From the NCBI GenBank assembly GCA_016218825.1, contig JACRCV010000041.1:1-64000 (forward strand): a DNA stretch of 64,000 nucleotides. The letters run 5' to 3'. Positions within the stretch are counted from its first letter, which is position 1. The number at the start of each line of letters is the position of its first letter. The notes below the pieces were generated by a model that saw only the letters and a list, made by a program, of their open reading frames with translations, ran no database searches and was not told where the DNA came from. The position numbers were made by a program, and so were the translations under genes. This document shows positions 17,801 to 25,193 of the stretch, in pieces. The stretch is from Deltaproteobacteria bacterium. Its GTDB lineage: Bacteria; Myxococcota; XYA12-FULL-58-9.

Positions 17801-19683
17801 TCGGTGCAGGCGCCGTTCACCACGGTCAGCATGTGGCAGTCGTCACACGAGAAGTCGGTGAGGATGTGGCGCGCATGGGTGTTGGCGCGCTCGGTGCCGG
17901 TGCCGGAGTTCGGATACATCGGCATCGCCGACTTCCACTCTTCGCCCGGTTGCCACGCGGTCCTTTGGGGATGGCAGTTGCCGCAGGCCCCGGTGGGGTG
18001 GCCGTGGCAGGTGTTGCAGCTGGTGCGACCGTCGGTCCAGGCGAAGTTGCGGATCTCGGGATTGACGGTCGTGCCGTCGGAGTGACAGTAGACGTCGCTG
18101 CACACCCTGGTGACCGGATCGTACGAGGACGGCGGGTTGCCGACGATCGACCACTGCGGCGCGATGACGACGTCGACCTGACCGTTCACGTGCCTCTGGT
18201 AGTCCGTGATGTTGCCGTCCTGATCGGCGACGCCGGCGTGGCAATAGTCGCAGGGGTAGTGCCGCACCCAGCTGCTGCCCACCAGACGCTCGTGGCCGTG
18301 GCTCGTCATCTCCCGGGGCGCGCCGTTCAAGCCGTTGTGGCAGGCGTCACAGGCGAGGCTGCCGGCGTCGGCGAACGCCACCGGCTGGTTCGGCGGCCCG
18401 CCCGCCGCGTCGCTGTGACAGTAGGTGCCGGTGCAGGCGCCGCCGGCGTCATCGTAGGAGCCGCCCTGAGAGAAGCGCACCTCGACACGGCCGTTCACGT
18501 GGCGTGCCTTGTCGGCGATCGCGGTCGAGCTCGACGCAGTCGCGGTGTGGCAGCGCTCGCATCCGAAGCCGTAAGTCGCCGCATCGGTGTGGGCCGGGTG
18601 CCGACCGGAGAGCGAGGTCGAGGCGCCGCCGTTCGCGTGGCAGGCGCCGCAGCGCGCGGCGTCAGCGAGGATCGTGTCGAATGACGGCGACCGGACGTAG
18701 GTCGGCGGGCTCTTGCCGTCGCTGTGGCAGTAGACGTCGGCGCAGCGCTGGTCGGCGAAGGTGGCGGTGGGCGGGTTCAGGGCCTTCAGACTCGTGGGCG
18801 GCGCTTGCAGGTCGGCGAGCCGGAGATCGAGGACGCCGTTCGGATGCGGCACTTCGGCGCCCTTGTGGCAATTGGAGCAGCCGAAGGCGTAGTGGTCGCT
18901 CGCCTGGTCGCCGGTGAGCTCGGCGGTCTGGCGGTAGTCGGTGTACGACGCCGCGGCCGGGTCCAGATCTTCCCCCAGGTGCGTGGCGTGCGCGCCCACC
19001 GGCGGCGGCAGCGGGTGGCAGACACCACAGGTGGTGGGCTGCACCTCGAGGGTGCCGTTGATGTGGGTGGCGACGTCTTCGGGCCTGAGCCCGGCGAACG
19101 GGTGGCAGCCGTCGCAGCGGTCGGGAAGGAGCAGGTGCGGATGGGGCGGCGGTGGTGGCGCGCCGTGGCAGGCGTCGCAGGCCATTGGGCCGTCCGGATC
19201 TGCCAGCCACCGCGGCCGCGTGCGCTTCCCCCCGGCGCCGGCCGGCTCGAGCGTCTGCCCGTGACAGTAGACGCTGCAGGCGCCGTCGGTCATCGCGGGC
19301 ACGGCGCCCGCCGCAGAGGCGATCGCTCGCCACTCGATCTCGGCGGGCCACTGGTCATCGATGTGGCCGGCGTCGAAGATCGAAACCGGTACGACGTGGC
19401 AGGTCTCGCAGGCGATCGCCGGGCGCCAGATGGATGATTGCAGATGCGCCTGGTGGGCGTCGACGGCCGTGCCGTCGCGCCAGTACGCGGGTGGCGGCGC
19501 CGGGTTGCCGTTCGCCGGGGTGCCGTGACACTCGTAGCAAACGTCCCAGGAATCGGCGGCGGCGAGCGGGCGGGCGCGGCTACACGCCGTCGCGAGACCG
19601 GCGGCGAGCATTACCCAAGCGACCGGTCCCAGCGAGGGGCGGTGAAGGCGAGTCAGGCGGGCTTGTGCAGCAACCGCGAGCAC
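14878..19683 (-). CDS. Giant multihaem c-type cytochrome, ~38 haem-binding motifs
   Basis: 1601 residues. I count 32 CXXCH motifs (CYECH near residue 48 to CSKCH near 1540), one CX3CH (CSVYCH) and five CX4CH (for example CADVYCH, CTGTYCH, CSDVYCH, CANTVCH), plus an orphan NCHP near the C-terminus. The alternation of CX4CH with CXXCH in the first half matches the Geobacter CxxxxCH...CXXCH domain family (TIGR01904-type). Many extra His residues are available as distal ligands. The leader (VAWVMLAAGLATACSRA) has a Cys that could be lipidated. GTG 19683 lacks a good ribosome site and lies nine bases after a TACGAT box, so it may be leaderless; ATG ~24 codons in is an alternative start. Such proteins move electrons through the periplasm and to the cell surface. 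Haem attachment needs cytochrome c maturation genes, which are not in this window. Confidence 0.95.
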   Translation of the reverse strand: MLAVAAQARLTRLHRPSLGPVAWVMLAAGLATACSRARPLAAADSWDVCYECHGTPANGNPAPPPAYWRDGTAVDAHQAHLQSSIWRPAIACETCHVVPVSIFDAGHIDDQWPAEIEWRAIASAAGAVPAMTDGACSVYCHGQTLEPAGAGGKRTRPRWLADPDGPMACDACHGAPPPPPHPHLLLPDRCDGCHPFAGLRPEDVATHINGTLEVQPTTCGVCHPLPPPVGAHATHLGEDLDPAAASYTDYRQTAELTGDQASDHYAFGCSNCHKGAEVPHPNGVLDLRLADLQAPPTSLKALNPPTATFADQRCADVYCHSDGKSPPTYVRSPSFDTILADAARCGACHANGGASTSLSGRHPAHTDAATYGFGCERCHTATASSSTAIADKARHVNGRVEVRFSQGGSYDDAGGACTGTYCHSDAAGGPPNQPVAFADAGSLACDACHNGLNGAPREMTSHGHERLVGSSWVRHYPCDYCHAGVADQDGNITDYQRHVNGQVDVVIAPQWSIVGNPPSSYDPVTRVCSDVYCHSDGTTVNPEIRNFAWTDGRTSCNTCHGHPTGACGNCHPQRTAWQPGEEWKSAMPMYPNSGTGTERANTHARHILTDFSCDDCHMLTVVNGACTDCHKDRVPSGHMSELSHINPAYHVNRVKDVAFKDGGTYDPVTKTCANTVCHTGDEPQWGDSANNAILCFTCHGTTEADVDDFNAWNSRRARINMVEWQTTGHGRPTAAGPYPSGNPAANFPGNPCWYCHDNKVLHKVADNPFRLKKHEQYNRRFEKECVFCHMEHQDDECRACHDAVESTLAPQLDQIPGPPDHAPYAGGGGSCVVAGCHLDDASTHKAGAGVWTASQKADVQNQYVMMGVCLQCHDGGADGQCTECHSGAQYVPGYDPGTGLVTAVSRATSTHFGYKHWNAYVNDGVWKGGKFCWDCHDPHGDANLYMIQKSIALTTDGTFGIPLTRREAKFTRKQTGFDYARANPPYDGVCNVCHSEPRQHYRYDYGDGHQAGRICTECHEHRFTDSHASHQACGTCHRAKPVPRHSGFSLPRDCVKCHAGVVGDRMNVMAQLAASSHHIQGTEVTGRHCYACHFEATEIGIINTEHHEGYDFQSHTSIRNAPVDLAIWGPGTRPPTFALGSTAVQFVAGKIGTVEERAEVAKVTAHCLSCHSDQNNDTRPFDVVDAEHGDCKTPRQYAWDTTSIASRYEQTATTPWGKYPGVAGAAPKSVLKAYSAHGHPEANEGGFSVATGVDGPIANSRTGTERVACFDCHSSHGSKTQGVTSSYVTFNGTKNGGNLKETQAGKGGYRSTYTAQAAKIDPNPYNAGAAQCFDCHETPDAGATPWGYASTFGESAPVMGYRDGPRFGDGVRGVKLRMAYKESRHVLGGHLKASFPLETEAMGTIDGLCTPCHDPHGVSPTLGANQAYAVPLLKGTWLTSPYKEDLPPPALTIQNNPPTPGVNIDQNTFGGAARIVETEEQFAGLCLRCHPKTELADGVNDTMPWRSLDRVHEAVKGWGDNVQHSFPCSKCHQPHASGLPELLDTNALDFAHRGRVPAGGVVGQGSRGSFPRGSGQRGVNCHPTGSWPDNSWNGVSEWEAP

Positions 19684-19727
19684 GATGACAGCATCGTACC
19701 ACAGGACCAGCTGCGGTGGGTGAAAGC

Positions 19728-19837
19728 GTTCACGGGGTCATCGCGATGGCTCTCGTAATACACGGGGGACGCAGAGCCGCGCCACAACGCCTTGTTTTCG
19801 CCGAAGATCTTCTCGCGGCGGGCGGTCCCCCGTGAAC
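19728..19837. promoter_or_regulatory. Inverted-repeat cluster upstream of the multihaem cytochrome gene
   Basis: The gap between the cytochrome and the regulatory-like lipoprotein contains CACGGGGGAC (19761-19770) and its perfect complement GTCCCCCGTG (19825-19834), and GTTCACGGGG (19728-19737) matched by CCCCGTGAAC (19828-19837). Three copies of one CACGGGG core within 110 bases look like an operator or a long-range RNA hairpin controlling the cytochrome transcript. No regulator gene is adjacent. Confidence 0.45.
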
Positions 19838-19850
19838 GGTAACCAGTGGG

Positions 19851-20963
19851 CTACCATTCCGGGAATGGCGTCACCACGATCTCGACGTCGGTCAAGGTCG
19901 AGCCGCCGTCGACGCCGACGCTGCCATCCGGACTGCCGGTGTAGACCCCGACGAGCTCGCCGGGCGCCGCCCGGTGGCCGAGCGCGCGGCGCGCCATGAG
20001 CGCGTAGCGTCCGCCTTCGGGGAGCGTGAGGCTGAAGCGGCCGTCGGTGGTGGTCGCGTTGGCCACGGCGTCCGGTCGTCCGGCGCGCAGCGTGCCCCGG
20101 TAGGCGCCGACGAAGATCCCGGCCACCGGTCGCCGCTGGTCGTCGAGCACGATCCCGTCGATCCGCGTCGGTCGCGGCTCGCTCTTGTAGTAGCCGGCAT
20201 CCCGCACGACAGAGCTCAACGCCACCGGCACCGCGCCCGGACCACGAATGATCACGGGGTTGCGGTCGTGGTAGGCGAAGGCGTCGCCCACCGCCAGCGG
20301 GCCGAACAGCATGCCGCTCTGGCGTTTGCGCGCCACCAGGAAATAGCGGCCGCGGTCGAGGTCCAACGCGAAGCGGCCGCGCGCGTCGGTCAGGGTCTGG
20401 GCCACCGGGGCGCCGCGGAGCTCGGTCGACAAATCCATGTACGCGAGCACCTGGGCGCCGGCCACCGGGGTCGTGCCTTGAAACACCATGCCGTTCACAC
20501 CCTGTCCGGTCGCGAGCGGCGGGAGGGTCGCGGCGTCCGCCTCCTGGTGCCGGACGACGGCGAACCGCACGAAGAGCTCCTGGCCGGCGACCAGCTCTTC
20601 GGGGTTGCCTCCGAAGTAGCCGTAGATCTGATCGCCGCCGGTGGCGATCAGGTAGTAGACGCCCGGGGGCACCGTGAAGCGGAACGCGCCGTCAACGCCG
20701 GTGGGCGGCGATTCGAAAGCCGCCGGCCCGCGCAGCTCGGCCTCGACGTCGGTATAAAGGTGGACGGTCGCGCCGCTTTGCGGACGGCCGTCGATGGTGA
20801 CCACGCCCTCGATGGTCGCCGGCTCGGCCGCAAGTCGGGTCGCCGCCGGCGTCGCGACCGGAGCTTCAACGGCATCGGCGCGCGGCTCGCACCCCCGACA
20901 GCCGGGAAACGCGGTGAGGCACGAGGCGACCACGCCGAACAGAGCTGTTACGGGTGTTGTCAT
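19851..20963 (-). CDS. Lipoprotein with three carboxypeptidase-regulatory-like domains
   Basis: 370 residues from ATG 20963. The leader ends in a good lipobox (VASC, Cys15), so it is probably lipid-anchored. Three beta-sandwich units of the CarboxypepD_reg/Cna-B-like type follow: each opens with a G-x-V-x-x-x-G-x-P-x-x-G-A-x-V motif (IEGVVTIDGRPQSGATV at ~52, VNGMVFQGTTPVAGAQV at ~157, IDGIVLDDQRRPVAGIF at ~265) and closes with D/A-x-G-x-F-x-L-x-x-x-x-G-x-Y. Such domains are non-catalytic and mediate binding at the cell surface. Placed 167 bases upstream of, and in the same direction as, the multihaem cytochrome; in metal-reducing bacteria proteins of this type often accompany cytochromes, so I infer a docking role. 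Confidence 0.85.
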   Translation of the reverse strand: MTTPVTALFGVVASCLTAFPGCRGCEPRADAVEAPVATPAATRLAAEPATIEGVVTIDGRPQSGATVHLYTDVEAELRGPAAFESPPTGVDGAFRFTVPPGVYYLIATGGDQIYGYFGGNPEELVAGQELFVRFAVVRHQEADAATLPPLATGQGVNGMVFQGTTPVAGAQVLAYMDLSTELRGAPVAQTLTDARGRFALDLDRGRYFLVARKRQSGMLFGPLAVGDAFAYHDRNPVIIRGPGAVPVALSSVVRDAGYYKSEPRPTRIDGIVLDDQRRPVAGIFVGAYRGTLRAGRPDAVANATTTDGRFSLTLPEGGRYALMARRALGHRAAPGELVGVYTGSPDGSVGVDGGSTLTDVEIVVTPFPEW

Positions 20964-21056
20964 GGCGTCCGTCCGCAGAGACTTAGCACCATGGGCGGGC
21001 TCCGGTCACTCGCTCGCGTAGGCTACGGCAGCGCGAGTACGCGACCGCCGGCCGGG

Positions 21057-24000
21057 TCAGAGCGGTTGGCGATTGCGGCCGAGCCGCACCTTGAGGTCTT
21101 CGAAGAGCGAGTAGGCGACCGGCACGATCACCAGCGTGATCACGAGCGACAGCGCCTGGCCGCCGACGATCACCTTGGCGAGCGAGGCGCGCGCCGCCGC
21201 GCCCGGGCCGTTGCCGAGCGCGATCGGGGTCATGCCGGCGATGAGCGTCAACGTCGTCATCAAGATCGGCCGCAGCCGGGCGTGGTTGGCCTCGAGGATC
21301 GCCGCCCTGATCTCGCGCCCCTTTGCCCGCAAGGTGTTGGTGTAGTCGATCTGCAGGATGCCGTTCTTCTTGACGATGCCGAAGAGCATGAACACCCCGA
21401 GGAGGCTGTAGAGGTTCATGGTCTCCTGCAGCAACAAGAGCGACAGCAGCGCGAACGGCAAGGTGAGCGGCAGCGACAACAAGATGGTGATCGGGTGCAG
21501 GAAGCTCTCGAACTGCGCCGCCAGCACGATGTACATGAAGATGAACGCCAACAGGAAGGCGAGGCCCATGTTGCGCATCGTCTCGCCCATCATCTTGGCG
21601 CGTCCGAGCGCGACGCCGCGGTAACCGGGCGCGAAGCTGATCTCCTTCGCGGCGGCGTTGACCTCGGTGATGGCGCTCGCGAGATCGAGGCCGTCGAGGT
21701 TGGCGTAGACGGTCACCAGGCGCTGCCGATTGTAGCGGTCGACCTGGGTCGGGGAGCGACCCTCGGTGAGGTCCGCCACCTGCTGCAGCGCCACCAGCGC
21801 GCCGCTCTGGGCCAAGAGCGGGTGGCGCGCGACCCGCGCCGCGCTGTCCCGATCCGCCTCGGCGAGCCGCAGCCAGACGTCGTATTGCTCGACGCCCTCG
21901 CGAAACTTCGAGACCGGCTCGCCGCCGACGAGGGTGCGCAGCGACGTCGCGAGCTCCGCCGCGGTGATCCCCAGATCCGCCGCCTTCGCCCGATCGATGT
22001 GCACCGCGACCTCGGGCTGGCGCGCCGCGAGCGAGGTGTCGACGTCCACGAAGCCTGGAAGCCGCCGGATCTTCGCGGCGAGCGCGTCGGAGTACTGCAT
22101 CAGCGCCTCCAGATCCGGCCCGGTGATGCTGTAGGAGAATCCGTAGCCGCCCCGGGTCCCCGACAGGCCGCCGATGTCGTTGACCGCCGAGCGGAGCTCC
22201 GGGAAGCGCCGCAAGATCTGGCGCACCTGCTTCATCACCTCGCTCTGGGGGTAAGGGCGCGCTTCGAGATCCTCGATCGCGATGTAGATCGAGCCGCGGG
22301 TCACGTCCTCGCCGCCGGTGTCGGCGCTGCCGATCTGGGTCAGCGTCGTCACCGGCCCCTCGAGCGCGTGGATCGCGTCCTCCACCTTGCCGAACAGCTC
22401 GCTCGTCGCCTCGAGGCTGGTGCCGGCGGGTGCGATCAGGGTGACTTGAAACTCGCTGCGATCGTCGACCGGCAAGAAGTCCTTGCCGAGCACCGCCAAG
22501 AGCGGCGCGGTCGTCGCGACCAGGCCGAGCGCCAAGAGCACCGTGGCCAGCCGATGCTCGAGCGCGGCGCGCAGGATCCAGCCGTAGCTCGCCTCGATCG
22601 CCTGCCAGACCCGGTTCGCTTTCGACGAGGCCGCCGCGGCCGCCGGTCGCAAGAAGCGCGACGACAGCATCGGCGTCAGCGTGAACGACACCACGAGGGA
22701 GATGCCGATGGCGAACGCCACCGTCATGCCGAACTGGTAGAAGAAGCGGCCGACCATGCCCTGCATGAAGGCCACCGGCAAGAAGATCACCATCAGGGAG
22801 GTGGTGGTCGCCATCACCGCGAGGCCGATCTCGGTCAACCCGTCGATCGCCGCTTGCAGCGGATCCTTGTGATGCTCCTCCATGTGCCGGAAGACGTTCT
22901 CGAGGACGACGATGGCGTCGTCGATGACGATGCCCACCGCGAGGGTGAGGCCCAACAGCGACATGTTGTTGAGGGTGAAGTCGAGGGCGCGCATCAACGT
23001 AAAGGTCGCGACCAGCGAGGTCGGGATCGCGAGCGCCGCGATGACGGTCGAGCGCCAGTTGCGCATGAACAACAGCACCGCGAGCGCCGCGAGGATGCCG
23101 CCCAACACCAGGTGGAGCTTGAGCTCGGCGATCGAGGTGCTGATGAAGCGCGACTGGTCGGAGACCACGCCGATGGCGACGTCCTTCGGCAACCGCGGCG
23201 CGATCTCGGCGAGGCGCTTCTTCACCCGCTCGATCACCTCGATGGTGTTGGTGCCCGACTGCTTCTGGACCACGAGCGACACCGACGGCCGGCCGCGCCC
23301 GGGATCGCCCTTCCGCCACAGCCGCGCCATCGAGCGCGGCTCCTCGACCCCGTCCTTGATGGCGGCGACGTCGCCGAGGGTCACGGGCCCACCGCCGCGG
23401 TTCGCGACCACCAGGCGCGAAAACTCCGCGACCCGGTCGAGGCGCGCCATGGTCCGCAGCACCTGTTCGCTGTCGCCGCGGTCGATCCGCCCCGACGGGA
23501 TCTCGACGTTCTGACTCAGGAGCGCCGTCTTCAGGCGCGAGATCGGCAGGCCGTAGGCGAAGAGCTTGTCGACATCGACCTCGACGTTGATGGCGCGCTT
23601 CCAGGCGCCGGCGGGGATCACCGCGCCGACGCCGTCGACGTTCTCGATGGCCTCCTTGACCTTGAGGCGCGCGATCTCGGAGACCTCCTTCAGGTCACGG
23701 TCCGCGGTCACCGTCAGGGTCACGACCGGGATGGCGTCGAAGTCGATCTTGGTGATGATCGGCGGCTCGGTGCCCTCCGGCAGCCGGGCGATCACCGTCG
23801 CCACCTTGTCGCGCACGTCCTGCACCGCCTCGGCGATCGAGCGCTCGAGCAGGAAGCGCACCGCGACCCGCGACACGCCTTCCATGCTCACGGAGTTGAG
23901 CTCGTCGATGCCGGAGACGGTGTTGACGACCTCTTCGATGGGCTTGGTGATCTGCGACTCGATCTCCTCTGGCGAGGCGCCGCGCAGCACCGTGGTGACG

Positions 24001-24137
24001 GTCACCATCGGGAACTCGATCTTCGGCATCAGATCGACGCCCAAGGTGCGGTACGAGAAGTACCCCAACACCAACAGCAGCGCGGTGACCATCGTCGCCA
24101 ACACCGGCCGACGGATGAAGACGGTCAGAGACTCCAT
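21057..24137 (-). CDS. RND-family efflux transporter permease (AcrB/MexB type)
   Basis: 1026 residues, the usual HAE-1 RND length. TM1 (LATMVTALLLVLGYF) is followed by the periplasmic porter loop, TM2-6 near 330-480, a second large loop and TM8-12 at the end. The proton-relay pair is intact in TM4 (GIVIDDAIVVLENV, two adjacent Asp). FxPxxD-like segments near the start of each half (LMPKIEFP, DFLPVDDRSEF) are typical. The protein works as a trimer in the inner membrane, taking substrates from periplasm or membrane and passing them to the TolC-type channel. It is the last gene of TolC-MFP-RND on the minus strand, eight bases after the adaptor gene. Substrate unknown; drug, lipid or metabolite export are all possible. 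Confidence 0.96.
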   Translation of the reverse strand: MESLTVFIRRPVLATMVTALLLVLGYFSYRTLGVDLMPKIEFPMVTVTTVLRGASPEEIESQITKPIEEVVNTVSGIDELNSVSMEGVSRVAVRFLLERSIAEAVQDVRDKVATVIARLPEGTEPPIITKIDFDAIPVVTLTVTADRDLKEVSEIARLKVKEAIENVDGVGAVIPAGAWKRAINVEVDVDKLFAYGLPISRLKTALLSQNVEIPSGRIDRGDSEQVLRTMARLDRVAEFSRLVVANRGGGPVTLGDVAAIKDGVEEPRSMARLWRKGDPGRGRPSVSLVVQKQSGTNTIEVIERVKKRLAEIAPRLPKDVAIGVVSDQSRFISTSIAELKLHLVLGGILAALAVLLFMRNWRSTVIAALAIPTSLVATFTLMRALDFTLNNMSLLGLTLAVGIVIDDAIVVLENVFRHMEEHHKDPLQAAIDGLTEIGLAVMATTTSLMVIFLPVAFMQGMVGRFFYQFGMTVAFAIGISLVVSFTLTPMLSSRFLRPAAAAASSKANRVWQAIEASYGWILRAALEHRLATVLLALGLVATTAPLLAVLGKDFLPVDDRSEFQVTLIAPAGTSLEATSELFGKVEDAIHALEGPVTTLTQIGSADTGGEDVTRGSIYIAIEDLEARPYPQSEVMKQVRQILRRFPELRSAVNDIGGLSGTRGGYGFSYSITGPDLEALMQYSDALAAKIRRLPGFVDVDTSLAARQPEVAVHIDRAKAADLGITAAELATSLRTLVGGEPVSKFREGVEQYDVWLRLAEADRDSAARVARHPLLAQSGALVALQQVADLTEGRSPTQVDRYNRQRLVTVYANLDGLDLASAITEVNAAAKEISFAPGYRGVALGRAKMMGETMRNMGLAFLLAFIFMYIVLAAQFESFLHPITILLSLPLTLPFALLSLLLLQETMNLYSLLGVFMLFGIVKKNGILQIDYTNTLRAKGREIRAAILEANHARLRPILMTTLTLIAGMTPIALGNGPGAAARASLAKVIVGGQALSLVITLVIVPVAYSLFEDLKVRLGRNRQPL

Positions 24138-24145
24138 GCCTCGCC

Positions 24146-25183
24146 TCAGCGCACGCTGACCGCGCGACCGTCGGCCAACAGCTCGACGCCGGTCACCGCC
24201 ACCCGCTGCCCTACCGTGAGCCCCTTTTGCACCAGCACCTTGGCGTCGCTCTTGCCGCTCACCTCGATCGGGGTCTCTCTGGCGTGGTCACCGTCGATCA
24301 CGAAGACCCGAGGATTGCCGGCGAACATCGACACCGCGGCCTCGGGCACGGTGAGCGCCTCGATGCGGCCCGAGGTGCCAATCGACAGGCGCGCGAAGGT
24401 GCCGGCCTTGATGCGGCCGTCGGCGTTGTCGATTCTGGCCTCGATCGGAAACGAGCGCGACTCCAGGGTCACCGCGGGCCCGATGCGGACGATGCTGCCG
24501 GTACGGCCCTCCTTGTGGTCGCCGTCCGCGAACGCGGTGGCCTGGTCGCCGACCTTGACGTCGGCGGCGAACCGCTGCGGCACTTCGCCACGGAACTTCA
24601 AGAGCGTACTGTTCACGACCTGGAAGGCCGGGGTGCCGACGCGGACGTACTCGCCGGCGTTCACCAACCGCTTCGCGACCTGACCGGCGAACGGCGCCCG
24701 GAGACTGGTGTCGGCGTACTTCTTCGCCGCGAGGTCGGCGGCGGCGCGCGCCACGTCCAGACGGCGGCGGCCCTCCTCGAGCTGTTGCTTCGAGACCAGG
24801 CTCTGCTTGCCGAGGTCGGCGAGGCGGTTGAAGTCGGCCTCGGCGGCGGCGAGATCGGCGTCGGCCTGCGCCTTCTTCCACGCGAGCTCGGCCGGCGTCA
24901 GGCGGGCGAGGACGGCGCCTTTCTGGACGCTGTCGCCCAGGTCGGCGTTGATCTCCGAGATCCGCCCCTCGACCTCGAGCGACACCGTCGCCTCCTCCCA
25001 GGCGGCGAGGGTGCCGGGGATCTCGACCTTGCGCTCGATCACCTCGACCACCACCGCGGCCGCGGTGATCGACAACGGCGGCGGCGCCTCCGCGTGAAGC
25101 GCACGAGGCTCCGCGCGCCGACACGCCGAGGTCAGAGCGACCAGCAGCAGCGCGCCCACGACACGACCGCCCGACTTCAGCAT
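24146..25183 (-). CDS. RND efflux periplasmic adaptor (HlyD/AcrA family)
   Basis: 345 residues from ATG 25183 with an AGGTAGGTG ribosome site; the longer in-frame start 33 bases upstream would overlap the TolC gene. The leader ends LTSAC (Cys21), consistent with a lipoprotein anchored in the inner membrane like AcrA. Order of domains: barrel-sandwich/lipoyl half (VEVIERKVEIPGTLAAWEEA), a coiled-coil hairpin (~105-170), the second lipoyl half (TSLRAPFAGQVAKRLVNAGEYV), beta-barrel and membrane-proximal domains. It bridges the permease and the outer-membrane channel. Ten bases separate it from the TolC gene and eight from the permease, so all three should be one transcript. Confidence 0.95.
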   Translation of the reverse strand: MLKSGGRVVGALLLVALTSACRRAEPRALHAEAPPPLSITAAAVVVEVIERKVEIPGTLAAWEEATVSLEVEGRISEINADLGDSVQKGAVLARLTPAELAWKKAQADADLAAAEADFNRLADLGKQSLVSKQQLEEGRRRLDVARAAADLAAKKYADTSLRAPFAGQVAKRLVNAGEYVRVGTPAFQVVNSTLLKFRGEVPQRFAADVKVGDQATAFADGDHKEGRTGSIVRIGPAVTLESRSFPIEARIDNADGRIKAGTFARLSIGTSGRIEALTVPEAAVSMFAGNPRVFVIDGDHARETPIEVSGKSDAKVLVQKGLTVGQRVAVTGVELLADGRAVSVR

Positions 25184-25193
25184 GACACCTACC

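Noticed and set aside
19974-24683. 1569-codon plus-strand open frame opposite the RND permease and lipoprotein genes
   Set aside because: Runs antisense to an unmistakable AcrB-type gene; composition (Arg/Gln/His/Asp) is typical of a GC-driven shadow.
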